From positions 238,955,741 to 239,019,740 of the forward strand of contig CM041465.1 of NCBI GenBank assembly GCA_023213395.1: 64,000 nt of DNA. The letters run 5' to 3'. The notes beneath the pieces are model-generated. The model was not told the DNA's origin, made no database searches, and saw nothing but the letters and a program-made list of their open reading frames with translations. Below, one piece after another: positions 11,338 through 23,440 of this stretch. This stretch comes from Cycas panzhihuaensis (lineage: Eukaryota > Cycadophyta). The position numbers and the translations under genes were made by a program. Position 1 is the first letter of the stretch. Every line of letters starts with the position of its first letter.

Positions 11338-11900
11338 CCTAGCCATTCACTTGAGGATGATATGGGATGAATATTCTTTGAGTAATATGAAACTTACTAT
11401 ATAATTCACTAACATGGGGATTACAAAATGAATCTCTAGTATGCGTAATGATAACATTCAATATCCCAAATCTACAAATGATATATTAGAATATAAAGGT
11501 AGTCATGATCTTTCTAGTAGTATAGATCAATGGGATAACATCACTCCACTTCATAAAGTACTCGGTTGCAGTTAGAATAAATTTATGCCCATTTAAGGAT
11601 GTTGGAAAGATCTATCCAATGAGGTCGAGACCCCATTGAGAGAAAGACCAAGGTGAAACTAGCAATTTCATTTCTTGCACATGTTGATGAATTAAGGTCA
11701 TGTGGGACTTGCATTTTTAGCATCGTTGGATGTAGGAGTAGGCATCCTTAAATAAGGTAGGCCAATAATAACCCATATGAAGAATGCATTAGGCCATCGA
11801 TCAACCACCAATATGCCCACTACATGTACCTTCATGGGATTCTATTAAAGCAACTAAAGATTCATCAGGTGAAAGATACCTAAGTAGAACTCTATTAAAA
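11338..11900 (-). pseudogene. Integrase N-terminal half of G-D2, truncated
   Basis: The translation shows the HHCC region (CILHMGYYWPTLFKDAYSY, CKSHMTLIH), the core start SPWSFSQWGLDLIG with the first Asp, FILTATEYFMKWSDVIPL, and then a degenerate second-Asp region where ITHTRDSFCNP replaces the ITDNG pattern of G-A. It ends shortly after, at the Copia-1 border. Matches 55560-56110 of G-A. Confidence 0.75.
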
Positions 11901-12029
11901 GAACACTTATATAGGGTATCATCCAACAATAGGTATTATCTAGTAGTAGTGCAAATTTGTCTTCTCTTTATTAAAGTAGCAAGAGAGGGAAAAGATTAAA
12001 CATGAAGATATGATCTAATTTGCCCATAC

Positions 12030-12600
12030 CAAGGGTCATTAGAAGGAATGCCTTAGACATGGAAGATATGTTCATCAGGAAAGAAATCATCAACTGGTTG
12101 GCAATAATGATTTGGAAGAGGGGCATTATCCATGATCTCTAGAATGACCATGCCTTTCTTAGACTTTCTATTAATCACTTATAAGTCAGATTCTTGAAGT
12201 AATAAAGACCACTTACCTAGTCAACTAGTAAGGTTGGACTTAGTAAGTAAATACCTTATGGAGTCAAATTAGACAATGAGGCAGATCCTATTCCTAAGGA
12301 GATAGTGGTGAAGCTTCTTAGTAGTAAAAATTAAGGCAAAACATTCTTTCTTAGGAAAAGGATAATGAAGCTTGGCTACCACAAGGGTTCTACTAATGAA
12401 ATATATGGCCCTTTCTTTACCAAAATCATCTTCTTGCACTAACATACCTATAGTTATTTCTTGATACCTAAAGTATATTAGATGAAAGGCTTATCAAACC
12501 TTGGTAGAGCATCAACTAGAGGAAAAACCAAGGCTTGTTTTAGCCTATCAAAGGACTCTTGAACTTGAGGAGTCTATTGCAATCCAATGTCTTTCTTTAA
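12030..12600 (-). pseudogene. RNase H (gypsy-type) of G-D2
   Basis: Collinear with G-A 56390-56850: conserved pieces include the RAIYFIS block, KKECFALI and HYHLLRNRICLIV-like sequence followed by the Leu-rich end. Interrupted by stops. In intact elements it removes the RNA strand during reverse transcription. Confidence 0.6.
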
Positions 12601-12639
12601 CAGATTAGTGATAGGCTTAACATCTAAGGCAAAGTCATC

Positions 12640-13340
12640 GATGAAACATCTTAGAAAACCAAGCCTACGTAGAAAAGATTTAACCTATTTTTGGGTCTTT
12701 AGAGGAGGCATTTGGAAGATAACCTCAATATTCCTAGGATTAATTCTAATCCCATATTGAAAAATAATGTTTCCTAACATCTTTCTTGATGTAATGGCAA
12801 AAATATATTTGGAAGGGTTTAAGCACAAACGATACTTTTTACATCTTTCAAAAATAATTCTAAGATCATGCAAATGATAAGATGTTTTTCTTGAAAGGGT
12901 GGGCATATCATCTAAATAAATGGTAATGATATTGCCAATCAAGTTATGGAAGATATAAATCATAGCCCTTTAGTATATTACACTAGCATTGTTTAATTCA
13001 AATGGCATGACTTTATAAACAAAGGTGTCCTAAGGAGTGGTAAAAGCAATCTTATGGCAATCATGAGGTATAATAGAAATTTGATTGTATCCTAAAAAAT
13101 CATCCATAAGAGACATTATCTCAAAACCATTTATTTGGTTCCAAATCTAATCAAGGAAAGGAAAAGGGAATTTATCTTTGGGACATGCATCATTACTATC
13201 ACGAAAGTCTATGTAAATCTAAATTCTACCATTCTTCTTCACTACAGGAACTATGTTAGAGACACATTGAGAGTAATCAATGCTCTCAATGAATCCAACT
13301 TCCAATAACTTCTCCACTTCTTGCTTAATGATAAGAAGGA
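12640..13340 (-). pseudogene. Reverse transcriptase of G-D2
   Basis: The best segment (12685-12963) reads MIYIFHNLIGNIITIYLDDM, with the YxDD box retained as YLDD, followed by DLRIIFERCKKYRLCLNPSK and KMLGNIIFQYGIRINP. Upstream, the equivalents of SLMDGFSGYNQI and VDFRDIN are visible with stops. It belongs to the RVT_1 family. Confidence 0.8.
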
Positions 13341-14640
13341 GATATGGATGGATATGATGTTGCTTCTATCATTTGGGTTATATGCCAGGAACAATGGTAA
13401 TGTTATGTTCAACTATCTTAGAGTCAAGGCCTTACATGTATTTATAGTCCCATGCAAAAACTAAGAAGAACTCATGGAAGAGATCCTTAAATTAAGTGAT
13501 CTCTTAGGGAGTACAACTAGCTCCCATCTTGATAATTCTAGGGATATCCTTTATTTCTAAATCTACATCAATGATTTGTTCCATAAGCATTGTGTTCCCT
13601 TCCTTAAAGTGAGGGGGAGGAGGTTCAATTGAAGAGATAGACTCCTGAGGTTGAGAATGATCAACTATAACTTTGGAAAACCCTAACTTATGATGTCCAT
13701 AAGGAAGACTAGGAGATAAACATGCTAAATGCTCAATAATCACTTTAACATTCTCAAAATAGTTGAGGTGAAATAGATTGATGAAGCGAAGGTTATTAGA
13801 TCAAGTAATAAAAGATGGAAGAGGATGAACTAAAGAGTTTGGAGTGGACACGAATTTTATAATTGATGCAACTTAAGAAAAGGAGATAGGTCTATCTACG
13901 AACTCCCAAATTAAAGAAAAAGATTGATTAACCTCTTGATTATACATGCCATAATCAAGGTGAGATATAGATATCAAGACAAGAGAAGATACAAGAGGGT
14001 CCACATGAGGACAAGAAAGTAAAGAGAGAGTGGATATGAAATTAACTTCCCATACTATAGTGTAGGTTCCAAATCTAGCTTGACCTATATTAAGTACACT
14101 AGTATCTTTATTATCTGATACTAGATCTAGGTATCAATGCAATAACATCTTCTCATACCTATTCAACCATGTCTTAAAGAAAGAGAAATTAGAGAAAATG
14201 GGGAAGTATCAATGTGTGAGTTATGCATAATAATACTTAAGGAAGTAGTTGCTAGGTGAGTGGTCAAAGAAGGAACCACTAAGTTTGCCCCTCAGGGCAA
14301 TCACAAAACCTGTGAGAAGTAAGTGTGAATAGGAATTGTATCAACAAAGTTAATTAGAGATGGACCTTGATGAGATATGATAGAATGAAAAGTCATTTCT
14401 TCTTCTAAAATAGAAGAAGAAGGAACCAAAAGAGAATTGGTCAAATTTGAAGGAATAGGAATGGATAGGGAACCTGATGATAAAGGAACAACTTCAACTA
14501 AATCCATGTCCTTTGCTTCCAGGTGAGTTCAAGGAGCTTCAATAGTAAAGTACTTCCGTAAACCAAGTGACTAAAAGAAATACTTAGTAGAGTTAGAAGA
14601 TTCACCAGGTTCTGCAAAGGTCTTAATGAGAGGAGCTAAT
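13341..14640 (-). pseudogene. Protease-RT linker of G-D2
   Basis: This poorly conserved spacer contains open stretches at 13504-13743 and 14301-14507. The first matches the linker of G-A at 57720-57930 (GHHKLGFSKV beside G-A SHHKLGHQKV; HFKEGNTM beside HFKEKNAM). No independent function is seen. Confidence 0.55.
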
Positions 14641-15380
14641 TATTTAATAGGTTTAGGCCATTGTTTGACTATCTTAAGTTCTCCCTCATGGATGAATCTG
14701 AGTTCACTAAAAAGGGATGAATAAACTACTTCCATTTGGGTGATCCATGGTCTACCCAAAATGATATTATATTCTAAATCTAAGTTAATAATAGTAAGGT
14801 TAGTAAGAATTGTCTTATCCTCCAACATAAGTGGAAGAGTAACTTGACCCAAGAGCATCTTTTGATTCTTATCACACCCTTAGCAAATCCATTCATATGG
14901 ATCGAAGATAGAGATCTCCAAATCCTTAACAAAATGAAGGGGGTTATATTGATAGATGATCCTTCGCCAATAATAGCCCACTTAATATTAATATTATCCT
15001 TAATGATCTCAATGTAAAATGGGGGAATATTGTTCGATGCGTGGGTAGAACAACTAGGCAATACCATAGGGAAGAATAATATTAATAAGGAAATGATAGA
15101 AGTAGGTGAAGAAGTTACTATAGGAACTCCCAATGCATCAAATAAAAGTTGATATTGCTTAGGGTAACACTTGAGCAAATCGATAACCGATATACCCATG
15201 GGAATGGTCTTTAATTCGTTTACCAAAGATAAAGATCCATCCTTTAAATTAGAAGGAATGGACCTAAACCTAATGGGATAGAGGGGTACTAGAGGTAAAT
15301 ATTTAAGATTCCTCACCATCAAATTATCAGATGATTTAGATGGACTTACACTCTTTGAAATCTCCACCATGTTTATGGTT
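14640..15380 (-). pseudogene. Retropepsin-like protease of G-D2
   Basis: Two overlapping frames together give the domain. 14780-15370 holds the leader (GISVIDLLKCYPKQYQLL, equivalent to the SIMDVLRSCPEQRMLL of G-A) and the active-site segment WAIIGEGSSINIT. 14640-14858 holds LGQVTLPLMLEDKTILTNL and DLEYNIILGRPWITQM. One frameshift separates them. The active-site Asp is not preserved (GEGSS), as also in G-D3 (SEGSF). Confidence 0.75.
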
Positions 15381-15526
15381 CTCTTAGTATCCCCACCTTT
15401 AGAAGGTGGGTGGGTTTGATTAATATTTCTTCTTATTTGAATGTTTGCAGAAGTGATAGTCTTCTTTGATGAATTAGAGCTTGAATGTTTGTCTTTATCA
15501 TCTTGTATCTACTTCTCTTTACCTTT

Positions 15527-15531
15527 ATCTT
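15527..15531. repeat. Left target-site duplication of NA-1 (ATCTT)
   Basis: ATCTT directly precedes the TG of the left LTR and is repeated exactly at 18438-18442. Confidence 0.85.
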
Positions 15532-15962
15532 TGTTAGGATTATTAATGTTACTTTTATGTTATTATTTAAGTCACATGTGTAAATTTATATTTAAGTGAT
15601 TCTAATGTTTAAAGTTTAGAGTTTATTTAATTATTATGTGAAAGGCGTTGAAATGTGCAACTACCCATTTCAATGAACCTTTCTTGTTATTAATACCCTC
15701 TCCTAGATTCAAGGAGGTGGTTCAAGAATCTAGGAGGTTGTCCAAAGCCTTTTTCAAAGGCTAGTTTTGTTATACATAGGTGGTTTGCTTATGGTTTTAT
15801 GTATAGATTTTGCTCTTAATAAAATTTTAGATTAGGAGGTAGGTTTTCTTCCACATAAGGGGTTTTCCACTTGGAAAATTATGTGTACCTATGCAATGTC
15901 TTTTTCTTGTATTTTTTTTGTCTATATGATCTTGTGACATTGTACTTGTACCTATTCTCACA
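15532..15962 (+). repeat. Left LTR of NA-1
   Basis: Starts TGTTAGGATT and ends CTATTCTCACA immediately before the primer site. The last 210 bases match 18226-18437 closely; the first 220 have no counterpart at the right end. Confidence 0.8.
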
Positions 15963-15975
15963 TGGTATCAGAACC
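15963..15975 (+). other. Primer-binding site of NA-1
   Basis: TGGTATCAGAACC directly follows the LTR end; complement of the plant tRNA-Met 3' end with one change. Confidence 0.85.
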
Positions 15976-17382
15976 ACCTCTTCTGTTGCATCTACAGATC
16001 ATTTTCCATTTGTCAATATTTCATTGAATAATTTCATGAAGGAGTTGGCATGCTCAAAAACCTTCTCCACTACATGCTGCTTCTATATCTTGCCATGAAT
16101 AGATCACTACACCATTGGTCATAAAACTTCACCATGATATTTTTGAGGTATCGGTGCTTAGTTTAAGGGTAGTCTTGCAGCTTAGTCATGGAATTATTGC
16201 AAAATTTACTGTGATTTAAGAAACTTTTATGAGTTTTTTCTATTAAAACAACCTATCAAAGTTGTGTACAGGCATTCAAATACTAGGAGGATAAGAAATG
16301 AAGCAATGAAAGACTGCAGAGAGCAGCATGTTCTGAGACTCATTTTTAGCATTTTGTTGAGTAGTGAATACTAATTTTAAATGCTTTTCATATGCAATCA
16401 CTTTAGAAAGTTGTTAACTAGGCCAGTTAAGCTAAGAGGTTCAAAAACATGTTAGTATATATATTATAAAATAAGGCACGCAACATTGAAGAACTAAAAT
16501 ATAAATTTGAAATATGACAACAATTGGCCTTTAACATGTTGTTTCATATCAGGCATAAATTTGCCACTATCAGGGTTTAGCAAAATCAAAAGATGATGAT
16601 CTTACACTGAGAAATGTCACAAAGACTTTTACTAAGCATAAAGGGGTCATGACATAAGATGTTGTAGGAAATCCAATGTACTATCATCCTTAAGGGGCTT
16701 TTAGAAAAATAGAGGCACAAGGGGAAGTGAACACAGTGTACTCAAATCAAACAAAGAGAGCATTGAGAGCTTAAGGAGGTAAAACAACTGTGGAAAGAAA
16801 GAACCCATTCGACTGGCATTTACACAAAATTGCTTTATTGTCCAGCCTTAAGCACCCGCACAAAGTCTCCAAGCAACAAAACTAGGGCTCACAACTCAGA
16901 GGGACATGCTTCACCACATTCAAGACTCAAGCATATTGAATTCTATGTGCAGATATCCATGCCTATTCAAAGGTAACCAACCTCCAACTAACACATCCAA
17001 ACGACGGCACTATCGAGTAAGGAGATCAAACTCGGTCTGCAAGGGGGAGATGACAACATAGCATTTGACTCATAAGGGGCTTATGCATAGTGGGGTATGG
17101 GGGAGGGGAACCATTGGGACGGACTCAAATAAGGCAGCCTAACCTTAGAAAACCATTCCATCAGTCGATGACCGTCACAAGAAGAAACAAACCAGATATC
17201 GTCACCATTGAACAACCTGCAACCTCAACCAACCTATAATAAAGGAGTGCCACCACAATTGTAAAAGGTAGGGTTTCAACCCTATTACCCCCCACCTCAA
17301 ACTTCAAATAGAAGTTTAATTTAGTTTACTAAAATAAAATCAAAAAATAATGTCGGGTCTGTGCTTTTTTTTTTGTTTTTAT

Positions 17383-17510
17383 AATGATATATATATATAT
17401 ATATAATCTAAGTTATAAATTTTAATCTAATAATATTTGATTAACACTATAAAATAAACCCCCCCTTATAACATGTGATTTATATCCCCTCCCCCCCCCC
17501 CCCCCCTCTA
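17383..17510. repeat. Simple repeats: (TA)n at 17383-17404 and poly-C at about 17490-17506
   Basis: A run of TA units and, about 90 bases on, a tract of about 17 consecutive C bases, both within the NA-1 interior. The poly-C run is prone to assembly error. Confidence 0.9.
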
Positions 17511-18225
17511 ACACCTTAATTTTATCATTTAATTCATCTTCTCACTTTAATACTACCATCTTTAAACTTATAACTCCATTCTTGATTTCCACCTATATTT
17601 TAGTAGTTAATTATTTTTTTATAAGTGATATACAAACAGAAATTCTTCCCCTTTAACTTTTTTGAAGTTAAAATAACCCTTCTTTCTCTTTACAATATAA
17701 ATGTTTTATAATCTTTTCTAAATAGTCTATATATAAACATTTATAAATGTATACTTTTTTAATAATAAAATCTAATTAACTTAGGCAAAGTTAATACACC
17801 TCTATTTGATTATTTTTAAATTAAATTTTATACCTTCAATATCATTTTTATTTTAAGACACTAAAATAAATCAATTGCAAAGTAAAATACTCATTAGCTA
17901 TTTTTAAAATTTTAACCAAAGTAAAACAATAATAAAGGAATTTAAAGAAAACACTTAATCTATAAAGGGGACTATTTATTTTTTTAAGGTTAAGGGGGAT
18001 TATTTACAAGGGGGACTATTTCTCTTTTAAGAAAAAATGGGAACATGTAATTTCTTTTAAAAAAGGAAAAGGTATTTACTTATCCTATTATATTTTTTCA
18101 GTCTTTAATCATAACTATAAGATGTTAATATGATGTTTGGTAATCTTACTTAGTGATTATTTTTTTCTCTCTCACCTACTCTTATATCTTTCAATCTTTA
18201 AACAAACTCAATTTCCAATATGGAT

Positions 18226-18437
18226 TTTTCAAAGGCTGGTTTTGTCATATGTAGGTGGTTTGCTTATGGTTTTATGTATAGCTTTTGCTCTTAATAAAAT
18301 TTTAGATTAGGAGGTGGTTGTTCTTCCCCAGAAGGGGTTTTTCACCTGGCAAATGATGTGTACCTATGCAATGTCTTTTTCTTGTATTTTTTCTGTTTAT
18401 GTAATCCTGTGACATTGTACTTCTACCTATTTTCACA
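18226..18437 (+). repeat. Right LTR of NA-1, lacking its 5' half
   Basis: TTTCAAAGGCTGGTTTTGTC to TTTTCACA matches the end of the left LTR. The preceding 200 bases do not align with the left LTR start, so the U3 part is deleted or replaced. It is followed by the duplicated ATCTT. Confidence 0.75.
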
Positions 18438-18442
18438 ATCTT
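18438..18442. repeat. Right target-site duplication of NA-1 (ATCTT)
   Basis: Exact copy of 15527-15531; the G-D2 gag frame resumes directly after it. Confidence 0.85.
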
Positions 18443-20640
18443 CTTTACTAGTTTTCTCAGTATGTTGAGGTAATAGATCCTTATGGATCATTTGGTCTTG
18501 TGGTGACTTGTAAGAATAGTTCACTTGAGTATTTGTAGTATGGACTATATTTTGAATAGTTTGATACTTGCTCCTATCATGTGCATTAGTTTGATGATAG
18601 GACCACCATTTTATCTTTCTAGATAAAGGAGGAGGTGGAGGAGGAGCTTGCTTCTTCCTCCCCTCAGTTAAATGCATTACTTTGGTCTCTTAAGAGGACT
18701 GAGTAGGAGATGGACTATTAACACGTAACTTAATATTGATTGTATACTTAAGTGATCTATTCAAAGAAGTAAGATGATCATATGTAAGCTTCGTATAGGT
18801 AGCCTTCATAAGATGAACTAGATCTTTAGAAGACGTAGGTTTCCCAACCCTCTTAATTCTTGCTTGTATTTCAAATATCTATAAAGCCAAATGATAGTCA
18901 ATTGCTTCTTCATACGTTTGAGGGCTAAGTTTTAAAACTTCCAAATGCACATGGGGTCTCAATGTATTGGTAAATAGATCAACCAACAAACTAGGATCAA
19001 GATATGAATAGCAAGCATGAACTTGATCTTGAAACCTCCTAATAAAATCTCTTGAAGTTTCATCATTATTTTGTTTAATTACTAATAATGATTTAATGCC
19101 TGACTCAAATGGTCTCGCTATATCAAAATAGTTAATGAAATATTCAACTAATTATTGAAACAAGAGAATTAAGGCTAAAGGAAGATAATAAAACCACTTC
19201 AAAGCATCACCTTAAAGCAATTTAGGAAATAAACATATCATAACATAATCATATAGCATAAAGTTTGTGCAAGCAAGTACAAATGCATGTATATGAGAGG
19301 CAAGGTCTTGAGATAAGTCACCAAAAGATTTAGGTAATTTAAGAAGAAATGGGGGCATAGGTGATAACAAAAGCTCATGCAGAAAGGGAGACTTCATATA
19401 GTCTAGAATGGGTCTCCTTGGCCTCAGTGTAGTAGGACATTGAGGTAAGGATGATGGATGAGAAATAGATGAATGCATAGGTTGTTGTGATTGTAGTTGT
19501 TGTTGTGGAACATCATAAAGTAGAAGAGTAGAAGGAGGAACAAACCATGCTATAGGGTTAACCATAGAATTAGTTTAAGGCATGAGGTTTTGTGGGAAAC
19601 TTGAATTAAAGGTATAGAGGGGATTAGGTTGTGGGCTAGGCCTAAGAATATGTGAGGAAGAAATGGATTTAGAGGTCCTCAACGATTGTGATTATCCTAC
19701 CGAAGCATGTGGATGTGTTAATTAAGTATGAGAAGCATGTTATGATGAAGAAATCACGTTAGATGTTCTAGGTGATAATAGATGAGGCCTAACACCATGA
19801 GACCCAATAGCATGAGATATGTGAAGGGGTACCTGAGTGGTAGAAGAAATAAGATATGAAGAGGCAATCGTAGTAGAGTAAGACTAAATGGTTCATAAAC
19901 TAGGTGACACCATAACCACTTGACTAGAAATGGGTATGTGCATAGTGTTAGGAATGCCATAAGCAATGGTAGTGGTCTTACCTCCATAGGTAAGAGGTAT
20001 CGAGTGGGAAGAATGAACCTAAATCCGTTGCCTAGGAGAAGGTTGACAAGGTTATGAATGAGTTGATTTGTATTTGTCAACTTCCTCCATAAGTGGAGAA
20101 TAAGGTCATGAAATAGGTCTTGGTGAAAGAGGATGAGAAGGGTAAGGGGAGCACATGGTTTTAGGTGGAGAGTCTACCTTAATCAACTCATAGTCTTCAT
20201 CTAAGGGATCAATCTGAACACGTTGTGATAAAGATAACATAGTATGAGTCTCTAGGTGGAACAAATCATGATAACCAAGCATGCATAATGGGGTAGGGAT
20301 CCTAGTAAGAATGGGCTCAGGAAAAGATGGATGTAATCGAGTAGAAGGTGGTTCTTCATGTGGGAGGGCATGATCTGCAAAGGAAGGATCACCTAGATAC
20401 TGTAAAGAATCTAGATATCCCTGCTCCACCAGTATGTTATATAGTTATATTGAATCTTTAGGAGGATATACATATGTATCATGTGCTTGAAACTCTTAGG
20501 ATTTGATGTATGATGATGAAACATCTTGACTAAAGTATAATGGGTATGCTTGAGAATTAGGGAGAAGGCCTTGAAGTCTCAATGAATGCCTAGGTATAGC
20601 TATTGTTCTTTTCATAACTTTGCTTGAAGATAAATGGTGG
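18443..20640 (-). pseudogene. Gag of G-D2
   Basis: The capsid-like core (Retrotrans_gag type) lies at about 18880-19215: ALKWFYYLPLA, VEYFINYFDIARPFESGIKS, SRDFIRRFQDQVH, LFTNTLRPHVHLEVLK. It matches G-A 59990-60350. N-terminal low-complexity sequence rich in Pro, Ser and Leu lies at 19212-20429, and a Pro-rich, charged C-terminal stretch at 18423-18677. No zinc knuckle is evident. Several stops and frameshifts. Confidence 0.75.
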
Positions 20641-20736
20641 CTCCCTAGTATGGTCACCAGAAAGATGGTGGTTCAAGGTCTATCCCTAGTACAATCAATA
20701 GAAAGGTGATGGTGTTCTAGGGGGTCTTAGGTTGGA

Positions 20737-20754
20737 TCATCAGCAAGGCTACCA
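20737..20754 (-). other. Primer-binding site of G-D2
   Basis: The minus strand reads TGGTAGCCTTGCTGATGATC, close to the G-D3 site TGGTGACCTTGTTGAGGATC. Six bases separate it from the LTR end at 20761. The cognate tRNA is not identified. Confidence 0.65.
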
Positions 20755-20760
20755 AAAAGA

Positions 20761-23077
20761 TGGTCTAGGGCTTAAGGAAGATATAATACAAAGTTTAAAA
20801 GAGACCTAAAGGACCATCTTTGCCCATCTCCTAAGAAGGAGTCTTCGCCTAGTGGTGTCATCTATCTAAGTGAGAGTGGATACAATGAAAGGTATGGATG
20901 TGTAATGGGGTGATAGAATCTACTAACCTATACGACTTGGTGAAGGAGTTATGAGTTCAGAGCTGCACTTATAATATCTTCAATTTTCTTCCCAGGGACT
21001 CCTCTCTTATAATCAATTCAACCTTTCAAGTTTTACTAAGATGTGGTAGAGGGTAAGTTAATGGAAACAATAGTTTGTCTTGTTTTAGGTTTCTCAGTTT
21101 TGATAAGGTTGCAAAAATGCAAAGTAAAGAGAGTGAAATAATACAACCAAAGAAACCACAAGATTAAACTTATATCAATCTTTTTTATTTTTATTTTTAT
21201 AATAAAATCACTAATAAACAAACTGGAAACTATGCATACGAGTCTTTTTCTTTGTTGTTTTCTTTTATTGAATAGAAGATGCATATGCAGCTATGAAGTA
21301 GCTTTCCTACATGTACATTTTATTTCAAAAGAAATAATATTATTCAAAATTTGAAAATAACCACTAAATGTTATGTAAATTTCTTTTTAAAAGAGATTAA
21401 TCTACATGCAAGACTAGCTAATATGCTCCAACCTTGATGCATGCAACTAATTCTTTTAAAAGTGATAAAATAATACATAAAAAGAGAGATTCTTAAAGGA
21501 AACTATTACTTTTTGAGAATTTTCAGACCTATGAGATGATTGGCAAGTCATAAATCTAAATAATAATCATCCATGCAAGACCAATCAAAGGTTCTATCAT
21601 GATTGGAGTAGTAAGAGCTCCAAAAGGAATCCTTGAATCTAATATAAAAGCTAAAAATTAGAAATACTCCAACCAAACATTACCATCAACTTTTGATTCT
21701 CAAGATACAATAGCTAACTTGAAAGTACAAGTGCATGCAATGATAGATATAAGACAAACATTCCTTTCCTATTGTAAAGAGTGCCTTAAAATGATAGTTT
21801 TCTTTTCACTTGACTAACTTTTTCATATACTTTCCTTCAAAACAAGAGCAAAGAAGGAAGCATCAACAATCTAAATAGTCCAAACAAGAGCTAAATAATA
21901 CCAAATAAGAGTGGAAATCCAATTGAAATATAGGCTACTATGAGAGAGCAGAAAGGAGTAGCTAGATATATGGTGGAGAGGTGACCATGCCCCACCCTAG
22001 TCTATTCTTAAGAAACCCCACAAAGGGTGGACCTTTCAGCATATATTTTCAGTAGCAAATGTCCAAACAAAAGTATGAAAGCAATCAACCAATGAAAAGT
22101 AATAATTATGAGCCAAATTTACCTTCAAAACTCCATGAAATAAGCTTGAAAGTCAATAGGAAAGATCTCACTAAATCAAGAGAAGTTTGAAGTAGAAATT
22201 GATGAAGATCCAAGAAGATGAGAGCCCAGACCATCAACAATTAAGTAGCAGTAACACAACAATAAAGCTTCTTCAAGATTTCATCCAATAGACTTCAGAA
22301 AATCAAGTCTTCAAAGCCATAATAGTAGTCCTCAAGAATTCTCTAAAACACTTTTAATAAATCTTGCAATACTAGAGTAGGAATCCCTTCTTCTCCTTTA
22401 ATTCCCAATAACAATCAATCTCCTCATACTTTTGGGTACTGAAAGGACTAAATCCCATCAAATCTGGGTAGTGGAATATAGAATTTTGGTGCACTGGCCT
22501 AATTTTCTATTCCATGATAGTGAAAAACATGGTCAGTCATGTTTTTCACCTACCAAAAATGTGATTTTATTTTTAAAACATGATCAGTCACATTTTTGAT
22601 AGGGTGAAAAATGTGACTTCAGTAAAGTAGAAATTTGACCAAAAATTGATAAAAATTAATATTTAATAAGTTTCCAAACATAAAAATGAGTTTATCAAAG
22701 AGTAAACAAGCCCAAAATAATGTGAAATACATTAAATATAGGCCCAAAAAGTGATAAATAATAAAAACATAGGTAAAATTTTGAATAAGTTAAAATTGAT
22801 AACAAACTCTGAAGGAAGTATGGGGTTAAGTTAGCTATAAAGAAAACTCTGTCGCCATAATTTACGTCATTGGTGGAATAATAGGAATACAAGCCATATC
22901 ATCATTTATTACATGTCACCAATCAATAATCACGTATCATTTCAGCAAAACAAGGCCCAATCCATCAAATAGAATCAAGATACATCAATCATCATCAATA
23001 CAACCATAAGCATACATTAATTTACCAATATGATCCAAATACAACTAAAAAGGCCAAGTTTTGGTGAAATAAGAACA
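20761..23077 (-). repeat. 5' LTR of G-D2
   Basis: About 2.3 kb beginning TGGTCTAGGG and ending AAGAACA on the plus strand. It aligns as an inverted repeat with the G-D3 LTR (25054-27499) over its whole length. A cluster of the word GTGAAAAAYRTG occurs at 22520-22615 in both orientations. No coding sequence. Its upper end cuts into a PMD reading frame. Confidence 0.8.
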
Positions 23078-23440
23078 TCCTCTACTATCCTAATGGCCTC
23101 AATAAAGATCCTGTATTGACCTATTTGATTAACAAACCCTATCAAATAGGTCCTATAAGCCATATGTGACTCCTCATCTATCACCCTGACAAGGTGTACC
23201 CTCTCTCCATGTTAATTGACACCTAAGATCCTTCCCACATCCCTTAGAGTGATCTCTAGGTCTTTGATCACTCTTATCCTAAATATATTGTGGCCCAGGA
23301 TCTAATAGATCACAAAATCATGTAGAATATCATACTCCATCTTAAGCTGGGTGGATCCACTCACCTGCACTAGGCAACCCCTTCATTCTTGCGAGTCTCT
23401 ACTCCTTCCAAGGCCTACATTACAATAATTTTAGCTTGTC
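23078..23440 (-). pseudogene. Plant mobile domain (PMD) fragment
   Basis: The minus-strand translation shows MEYDILHDFV, then LEITLRDVGRILGV (equivalent to the TLQDVxxLLGL core of PMD proteins), DEESHMAYRTYLIGFVNQIG and FIEAIRIVE. It aligns closely with 34770-35130. One stop (VIY*ILG) and one after RILGVN interrupt it. It is cut at 23078 by the G-D2 LTR. PMD proteins such as Arabidopsis MAIN/MAIL1 act in nuclear silencing and gene regulation, and the domain is widely carried by plant transposons. Confidence 0.7.

Larger units (their letters stand above)
15532..18437 (+). mobile_element. NA-1, non-autonomous LTR retrotransposon nested in G-D2
   Basis: Flanked by a perfect 5-bp duplication (ATCTT). 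The left LTR (15532-15962) is followed by TGGTATCAGAACC, a copia-type tRNA-Met primer site. The right LTR is recognisable only over its last 212 bases (18226-18437). The 2.26 kb interior has no RT, integrase or protease signature. Its first part (15990-16098) could be the start of a small gag-like frame; the rest is non-coding, with a relatively GC-rich, gene-like block at about 16790-17290 and then AT-rich sequence with TA and poly-C runs. The size fits LARD-type elements mobilised in trans. Confidence 0.8.
11338..20760 (-). mobile_element. Internal region of Tat-like gypsy element G-D2
   Basis: Minus strand, from the primer site (20737-20754) through gag (about 18440-20640), protease (14640-15380), RT (12640-13340), RNase H (12030-12600) and the first part of integrase (11338-11900). 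NA-1 is inserted between gag and protease at 15532-18437. The element is cut in mid-integrase by Copia-1, so integrase C-terminus, aRNH and 3' LTR are missing. It is homologous to G-D3, in inverted orientation. Confidence 0.85.

Noticed and set aside
16790-17290. GC-richer block in NA-1 as a host gene
   Set aside because: No open frame of useful length and no recognised domain; kept only as a possible captured fragment.
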